Of a stretch of DNA of 64,000 nucleotides, positions 58,638-64,000 are shown piece after piece; positions within the stretch are counted from its first letter, which is position 1, and every line of letters starts with the position of its first letter. The stretch spans positions 1 to 64,000 of the forward strand of contig MLAK01000422.1 of the NCBI GenBank assembly GCA_001839685.1. The letters are read 5' to 3'. The notes beneath the pieces are model-generated. The model saw only the letters and a list, made by a program, of their open reading frames with translations. It was not told the DNA's origin and ran no database searches. The translations under genes and the position numbers were made by a program. This DNA comes from Tritrichomonas foetus. Taxonomy: Eukaryota > Parabasalia > Tritrichomonadida > Tritrichomonadidae.

Positions 58638-61091
58638 TCACATTAATACATTGTTTAATGTATTATTGCTTGTGTATGTATCATATTCGGAATTCTGATT
58701 CAATGAATTTGACTTCATACAGCAGAAAATATATCGAATGGCCGTAAAAATACATATCTTAAACTCATTCCAGAATTCCTCATTAGGAATTTTAAAAACT
58801 CCATATCTACATTGCTGATATAGAGTACCAAATGCCAGGTACAAAATGAATATTGCGGCAATAGCAATGTTAAATATGGCTCCACCTGTTGTTTTTTTGA
58901 AAGAAGGTTCAGGTTCAATTGTACCTGTAGGAAGGGTCGTTAATGTTGGTTCTTGAGTTGGAATATCTTGAGGACATACGAAATTAGCATTAGCATTTAC
59001 AATTAACTTCCCATTTTGATATTCAATAATATTATCCAAATTGATTGAAGAAGCTGATTGATTACATTTAATGTAGATGTCAAGTGATAAATAATCATAT
59101 CCCTTTATAGAATATGCAGAAATATCCATTGTATCTGTTTCAATAATGGAGAAACTATAATTATGGGTTGCAATTGGATAACAATGTTCATACCAACATC
59201 CCCAACCATCTGTTTCAGTAACTATCTCACATACATTTCCATCAGGGCATTTCTGTGTATTAAATGGAGTATATTGAAAAGTAATGTTGGTTTTATTTCC
59301 ATTTGTATCATTGGATGTTTTATGAGTATCAGATTCTATTTCATTCAGAATCATTGAATGATAAACTGTTGGTGCTCCATCAAACATGCTAATTAATTTA
59401 AAAGATACAAACTCTGATGAGGTATTTCTTTCAAAGATAGTCGTTGGATGAATTTCTGGTGTTGGCATTACTGTTGGTGATGGAATTGGTGGAAACCAGG
59501 GTTTTTCTCCGGTACACATTTGATTAGATGCACCACTTATTTGGAGCTGAGAGTAATTTAATAATGATCCAATATCATCAATTCTCATATCAAAAATATC
59601 CATTTGCCAATCGCATCGGATTTGTAAACGTGATGTTAATGCCATATTTCCAGAAATTAAACTATTATAATAAACATATATTCCTTCTGTTAGATCATTG
59701 GTAACTTTATAAGTATTTTTTCGCTTTTCTGTTAATAAACTTTCATTTTTATACTTAGTGTTGAGCATATTATGGAGAAAATCATTATTAAAAAGATCAT
59801 TTTCATTGACTTGAGTTACAAGAATATCTTCGTAGAAGCTTCCATATGAGTCACAACTAATTCTGGAATTATCATTTCGACAAAGCCATATTGAAGCGCC
59901 ATTTGCACCATCACAATCAATGGTTGGACAACTTAGTCCCCCACATGGTTGAACATAAAGAGTATATTCAGTATTTGGAAATTGAATGATGTCAATCTCT
60001 CCCATGTAACCTCCAAGTTTATTCAATACAGTTAAGTCAATTGATTTCCCACCAATTGAAGTTGAGCATGATGGATGTGGAGTAGGCAAAACTGGTTTCA
60101 TGCAGACATCAATTGATGATGCAGCAATGTTGGCATGATTATTATTATCAAATTCTACTTTATCTATTTGAACAAGACTTGAGTTATTATTACCAGAAAA
60201 AACATCAAAATTGCATGTTATAGTAACTTTCCCAATATTGTAATCAAGAATAAAACCTTCATCAGCATGATCTTCATTTTTAATACTCAATTTTACACCT
60301 TCATTTGCATTTCCATAAGATTTACACTTATTATCACTTGTACAGTACCATATTGAAGAATTGATTTCGTCACATAATTTGCTTGGTGGACAATTTCCAA
60401 CATTACACAGATTTACTAATGCGAATGATGATGAATTAATAGATATTGGAATCCCATAAGGTTTTGTAGCAACTGTTGAAGAAAAATCTGCCGATATTTT
60501 GTATGGATAAAGTATTTCAGAATAATCGACAGCTGAACAATTGACATTAATTATTGGTTCAGGAGTTGGTGTTGGAAGAACATCTTTTTGTGGACAACCG
60601 TAAATGTTTGAGAATTCAATGGCGATTGTTCTTATTGAATCAAGATCAAACATATAAGTTGATGATGGAATGAGTTCAGATGATTCTGAGCAGCTGAGTG
60701 GATAAGAAATTTGATAAATATAAAACCCTTGTTCAACATTATTGTTTTGTGCAATTTGCTTAATGACTACTCCATCATCTGGTGAATTAGGATTAATGAA
60801 ATCAAAATCTTGCGTATCAGTAAAACCCATAATATCACATTGGGAAGAATTGTTAATCAAGCATCGGAGCGCTGATACTCCATAAACATAATTGAACCCA
60901 TCTGGGAAATCTTCGGGTGCCAAATTTCCACAAAGTTTTCCACGAACGAAATACCCATAATTATCATCAATTTGATAAGGTTCTAAATATTCCGTTGCAG
61001 AAAAATTGTATAGATATCCGTCAATATTGGAAGAACAATAATATCTTTCGATGTTGTGAGACAATGAAAATGATATCAAGAAAAAACACAT
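58638..61091 (-). CDS. Type I membrane receptor with four MRH-like (mannose-6-phosphate-receptor-type) domains
   Basis: An 817-residue protein. A signal peptide (MCFFLISFSLSHN) leads into four luminal domains (about 18-168, 184-333, 342-528, 550-707) joined by Pro/Thr linkers (VLPTPTPEP, VLPTPHPS, PIPSPTVMPTPE, PTQEPTLTTLPT). Each has the MRH pattern of paired Cys, such as CNVGNCPPSKLCDE, SIWYC, SYG, then DEGFILDY and TITCNF. A membrane helix (about 738-758) and a cytosolic tail with VFKIPNEEFWNEF follow; that tail recalls ATG27/MPR-type receptors. MRH domains bind mannose-rich N-glycans, so a lysosomal sorting or ER/Golgi lectin role is likely but inferred. Many N-x-S/T sites. The first ATG is 61091; a tRNA gene lies 39 bases upstream on the same strand. 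Confidence 0.72.
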   Translation of the reverse strand: MCFFLISFSLSHNIERYYCSSNIDGYLYNFSATEYLEPYQIDDNYGYFVRGKLCGNLAPEDFPDGFNYVYGVSALRCLINNSSQCDIMGFTDTQDFDFINPNSPDDGVVIKQIAQNNNVEQGFYIYQISYPLSCSESSELIPSSTYMFDLDSIRTIAIEFSNIYGCPQKDVLPTPTPEPIINVNCSAVDYSEILYPYKISADFSSTVATKPYGIPISINSSSFALVNLCNVGNCPPSKLCDEINSSIWYCTSDNKCKSYGNANEGVKLSIKNEDHADEGFILDYNIGKVTITCNFDVFSGNNNSSLVQIDKVEFDNNNHANIAASSIDVCMKPVLPTPHPSCSTSIGGKSIDLTVLNKLGGYMGEIDIIQFPNTEYTLYVQPCGGLSCPTIDCDGANGASIWLCRNDNSRISCDSYGSFYEDILVTQVNENDLFNNDFLHNMLNTKYKNESLLTEKRKNTYKVTNDLTEGIYVYYNSLISGNMALTSRLQIRCDWQMDIFDMRIDDIGSLLNYSQLQISGASNQMCTGEKPWFPPIPSPTVMPTPEIHPTTIFERNTSSEFVSFKLISMFDGAPTVYHSMILNEIESDTHKTSNDTNGNKTNITFQYTPFNTQKCPDGNVCEIVTETDGWGCWYEHCYPIATHNYSFSIIETDTMDISAYSIKGYDYLSLDIYIKCNQSASSINLDNIIEYQNGKLIVNANANFVCPQDIPTQEPTLTTLPTGTIEPEPSFKKTTGGAIFNIAIAAIFILYLAFGTLYQQCRYGVFKIPNEEFWNEFKICIFTAIRYIFCCMKSNSLNQNSEYDTYTSNNTLNNVLM

Positions 61092-61114
61092 CAAATGTGA
61101 TGTATCAAAATACG

Positions 61115-61128
61115 AAAAAAGAAAAAAA
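61115..61128 (-). terminator. RNA polymerase III terminator of tRNA-Thr
   Basis: On the minus strand two T runs (seven and six T) follow the tRNA 3' end within three bases, the usual Pol III stop. They also lie within 40 bases of the start of the receptor gene. Confidence 0.75.
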
Positions 61129-61130
61129 TT

Positions 61131-61203
61131 TGCCTACGAGCGGAGTCGGACCGCCGACCTTTCGCTTACAAGGCGAACGCAATAACCACTATGCTACGCA
61201 GGC
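61131..61203 (-). tRNA. tRNA-Thr (anticodon UGU)
   Basis: A 73-base cloverleaf. The acceptor stem pairs GCCTGCG with CGTAGGC (one G-T pair) and the discriminator is A. The anticodon arm TTCGC-CTTGTAA-GCGAA puts TGT at the anticodon, reading ACA (Thr). The A box (TAGCATAGTGG) and B box (GGTCCGACTCC) are recognisable. There is no intron; CCA is not encoded. It is the only tRNA I find in the window. Confidence 0.93.
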
Positions 61204-61999
61204 TTCTGATGTTGAAAAATAGATTTGTTATCTCATTAATAACAAAATATTTCTTTCGAATTTGGTAAAGATGATTACGATATTTTACTATCGTGGTTAT
61301 CACTGTCGATTAACTTGCTTAATTGCAATACAGCTTCGTATATTCTCTCACAAATATCGTCATTATTCTTCATTCATTCACCTTGAAATTAAATTTATAC
61401 TGTCTCATTAATTTCATTTCATTGTTATTTATCACACATCACAGTTTTTTCACAAAATTGAAAACAATTTCAAAAATATATTCATTTAAGATAAATTGGC
61501 TATTTCGAAATATATGATTTAATTACATGTTTTTGGCTATTTTTCATCATTATAATAAAAACAATGAGACATCTTAGTATGATTCTTCAATCCATTTGAA
61601 AATTTGTTTCTCAGAATACCTATTTAACAAACGATGAAACGTATTCAGTTATTTTTTTCTGCATTCAATTTTGTGAATTAATCAATTTGTGATAACCCAA
61701 ATATAAACAACATTTATCTATAGTTTTGTTCATCAAAACACATTTTCTCCAAATATTTCTAATAAACTATACATATTTTCAGTGAATAAACGAATTAATA
61801 TTATCAAAAACTCATGATTCATTGATAAAATCTCAGATGGCCCACGATTCTACCGTTTTGGTGTTAATTCAATTTTTTTTCAAAGAAAACATGAACAAAA
61901 CTTTTTCAATGATTTCTGTATATTGTATAGAAACCATAGTTAGGATTTTCAAAATCATAACTCAATTTTGTTTCTCAAACTTTTGAAAAAATAAATATA
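61204..61999. other. Divergent intergenic spacer
   Basis: Between the tRNA-Thr (minus) and the copine gene (plus). AT-rich, with no supported coding frame. The copine promoter motif is at its right end. Confidence 0.5.
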
Positions 62000-62010
62000 G
62001 AAAAAGTTCC
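62000..62010 (+). promoter_or_regulatory. Candidate promoter motif GAAAAAGTTCC
   Basis: Lies 53 bases before the copine ATG in gene orientation; same class and spacing as the motifs at 10561, 44761 and 55531. Confidence 0.4.
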
Positions 62011-62063
62011 ACATTATTTTTATTTGTTATAATATAATCTACTCTCTTTGATACACAGCACGA

Positions 62064-63662
62064 ATGGATTGCTTTGTCACTCAAGAATATCGTCGGTTGT
62101 GGTCATTAAAAAGCGTTACCGCTCATATTAACGCATCAAAGCCCCTCATTCAAAATCAAACAGCAGGAACGAAAATAATCAACATTCATGTCGCAGCCGA
62201 TAATCTTCCAAATGATGGGACGATAGGTTCCGATTACATTTGCGTGATGTCAGTTTTCGGTCCGAAGGGATGGGAAAAATATGCAAGAACGGAAGTTTCG
62301 TGGGAAAAGAAAAATATGTGCCAGCCAACAATTGAATGGATTCAGCCGTTTTCTATAACTTATGACCCAGAAGGACTTCATCTTCTTCATTTTGAAATAT
62401 ATCAAATTACTTCTGATTTTTATTCACTTAAACATCAAAAGCGTATTGGCGAATGTGATTCTGACATTTCGACTCTAATGCGAGAAATAAAAAGGTCAGA
62501 AGATTTCTTGAAAGTTCAGATTCATCCATTTTATGAAGATGGAGTTGATTCATTTCATTCTGAGCACACGCCGTATCTTAAAATTCGATATACTGATGTC
62601 AATATGAAAGTATCTGGCTCATTTTTTATTAAAGCTGCTTTTCAAAGCAAATGTAACCATCGCTTTTTCAAACCATCTATTTTTTTCACAATAGAAAAAG
62701 ATAATATTCCATTTTTCATGTCGGATACGCAGAAACTTGAGAAAAAGTGTAGTTTTGAAATGATTGAGTTGAGTCAGCAGCTTTCTTGTGGTGAAAATTT
62801 GGATTCACAATTGAAATTGAACATTTTTGAAAATAGTAAAAAGGTTAAGGCGATAGGATCCTTCTTTACTACAATAAATGAATTATCTGGAGCTTCTGAA
62901 TCTGATTTCGAAATTAAAAATGAAAAAGGATGCACCATTGGTACATTTATTATTAATTTCATCGGAAAATCAAAAGCACAAAGAATTGATGATTTACAAC
63001 TTCGTGGAATATCTGTACAGTCATGCTTTGCACTTGATTTTTCTGCAGGAAAAAGTGTTTGTGACTCTTATCGAATGGTATTAAATGGTGTTGGCGATTC
63101 ATTAAACTCTATATCGCAAATTAAACCTTACAGAGCTTTTGGATTTGGAATTATTGATAATCAAAAACAAGGAATTTTTTCAATAACGAAAGAAAAATGC
63201 GGCGAGTTTTCCTCTGTTCAAAAAATTATGGATAAATATCGATCAAAACTCTTTAAATGCGTAATTCCACAAACTGCAAAACTTTATCCAGTCATCAAGC
63301 ACACGAAACAGAAAGCCATTGAAAAATGGAACCAATATCGTATTTTTACGATTGTGACAATAATCACAGATGGAAATATTACCGATGTTCAGAAAACTAT
63401 TGATAAGCTCGCTGAATGTGATGACGTACCAATATGTTATATTATTGTAACAATAAAATCAAAAAAGAATCCGTTAAGAAGCGCACTTTGTCAAGCACAT
63501 GGGAAAGTGATTCATTCAAACGGAACTAAAACAAAACGTAGAGTTTTCAAAATGTTATATTATGCCAATAAATTTGTGAACCAGCCTCATAATTTAGAAG
63601 ATGCTGCACATGCTGCAACTAAAATGATTCATGAATGGGCTGATCTTAATGGTTTAGAATGA
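62064..63662 (+). CDS. Copine-like protein (two C2 domains plus vWA)
   Basis: A 532-residue copine. C2A (about 35-155) and C2B (about 180-295) are divergent calcium/phospholipid-binding domains: DNLPNDGTIGSDYICVMSVFG and LHLLHFEIYQI in the first, KPSIFFTIEKDNIPFF and LKLNIFENSKK in the second. The copine vWA domain (about 310-525) follows with LRGISVQSCFALDFSAG, YRMVLNGVGDSLNSI, PYRAFGFGIIDN and FTIVTIITDGNITD. The MIDAS-like site reads D-F-S-A-G, weaker than D-x-S-x-S but typical of copines. Copines are soluble proteins that move to membranes on calcium rise and recruit partners. Several Asp that bind calcium in C2 domains look missing, so calcium response is uncertain. The start is the first ATG. 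Confidence 0.87.
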   Translation: MDCFVTQEYRRLWSLKSVTAHINASKPLIQNQTAGTKIINIHVAADNLPNDGTIGSDYICVMSVFGPKGWEKYARTEVSWEKKNMCQPTIEWIQPFSITYDPEGLHLLHFEIYQITSDFYSLKHQKRIGECDSDISTLMREIKRSEDFLKVQIHPFYEDGVDSFHSEHTPYLKIRYTDVNMKVSGSFFIKAAFQSKCNHRFFKPSIFFTIEKDNIPFFMSDTQKLEKKCSFEMIELSQQLSCGENLDSQLKLNIFENSKKVKAIGSFFTTINELSGASESDFEIKNEKGCTIGTFIINFIGKSKAQRIDDLQLRGISVQSCFALDFSAGKSVCDSYRMVLNGVGDSLNSISQIKPYRAFGFGIIDNQKQGIFSITKEKCGEFSSVQKIMDKYRSKLFKCVIPQTAKLYPVIKHTKQKAIEKWNQYRIFTIVTIITDGNITDVQKTIDKLAECDDVPICYIIVTIKSKKNPLRSALCQAHGKVIHSNGTKTKRRVFKMLYYANKFVNQPHNLEDAAHAATKMIHEWADLNGLE

Positions 63663-64000
63663 GTAACCTTTTTGTTTTTATGTATTTTTGTGATAAAATT
63701 GTTTATGTATTCATTTTTTCCAAATTTGTTTATTTATTTATTTTACAACTGTACCATTGGTAAAACATGACACTTCTTAAACATATTATTGTTGTTTAAA
63801 ATTGATAGATAAAATGTTTAACAACATTTTTCGCCCATGAAATACCAAACTATTCACTTTTTATCTGTAGTTACTACAGAGTATTATTTAGATGTTCTAA
63901 ATTATAACAAAATGAAGTTAAAAAAGTTCAAAAAAATAATGTTTTACATAAATCAATAATTTATATACGCATAGAAATAGTTTTTTACTTACAAACAAAC
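63663..64000. other. Right-edge intergenic
   Basis: AT-rich sequence after the copine gene. No open frame or RNA gene seen. A repeated TTTATTTATTTATTTT stretch near 63726-63742. Confidence 0.5.

Noticed and set aside
60917..61222. 101-codon plus-strand frame over the tRNA and receptor start
   Set aside because: Shadow of the minus-strand receptor gene and the tRNA.

Overview
The window looks like nuclear DNA of a parabasalid protist, most like Tritrichomonas/Trichomonas. It is AT-rich, and almost every gene is one uninterrupted reading frame with no recognisable trichomonad intron signals. The families are typical of that group: Sel1 and ankyrin-type repeat proteins, an RCC1-plus-kinase protein, a B56 phosphatase subunit, a stefin, a trichomonad-type profilin and a mariner element. 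Species assignment is inference; no rRNA or marker gene is present.

Layout: 0-3 kb, an ankyrin-like gene leaving the left edge and a divergent coiled-coil gene split by an in-frame TAA. 3-10 kb, a short PMT-type O-mannosyltransferase, an RCC1-kinase and a Sel1 protein. 10-18 kb, a PP2A B56 subunit, an ankyrin-type protein, an aldo-keto reductase broken by an in-frame TGA, a stefin, a profilin and an ARL6IP1-like ER membrane protein. 18.7-21.4 kb, a kinase gene cut in two by a complete 1,290-bp mariner transposon. 21.4-24.7 kb, a gene desert with faint coding relics and a gapped 18-bp tandem repeat. 24.8-29.2 kb, UBFD1, NOP2 and a second ubiquitin-like protein. 29.9-34.7 kb, a WD40 protein, a TMEM43-like protein and an HRD1-like E3 ligase. 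36-48 kb, a TMEM62-like phosphoesterase and two divergently transcribed paralogues of a membrane enzyme with LtaS/EptA-type active-site motifs. 48-53.5 kb, UGGT and an uncharacterised protein. 55-64 kb, a kelch protein with a myristoylation-type N-terminus, a Rab with His at the catalytic Gln position, a four-domain MRH (mannose-6-phosphate-receptor-like) receptor, a tRNA-Thr(UGU) and a copine.

Several genes serve the secretory pathway: O-mannosylation (PMT), N-glycoprotein folding control (UGGT), ER-associated degradation (HRD1-like), ER shaping (ARL6IP1-like), glycan-dependent sorting (MRH receptor) and a Rab. They are separate transcription units on both strands, so the grouping may be chance. 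A GAAAAAGTK-like motif lies roughly 40-65 bases before about half of the start codons, in the gene's orientation, and is a candidate core promoter element.

Most interesting: the LtaS/EptA-like enzyme pair, the multi-MRH receptor, the mariner insertion whose removal (keeping one TA) rejoins the kinase frame exactly, the recurring upstream motif, and three loci where otherwise good coding frames are cut by single stops. Two stretches of N (567 and 545 bases) sit inside tandem repeats and are assembly gaps.
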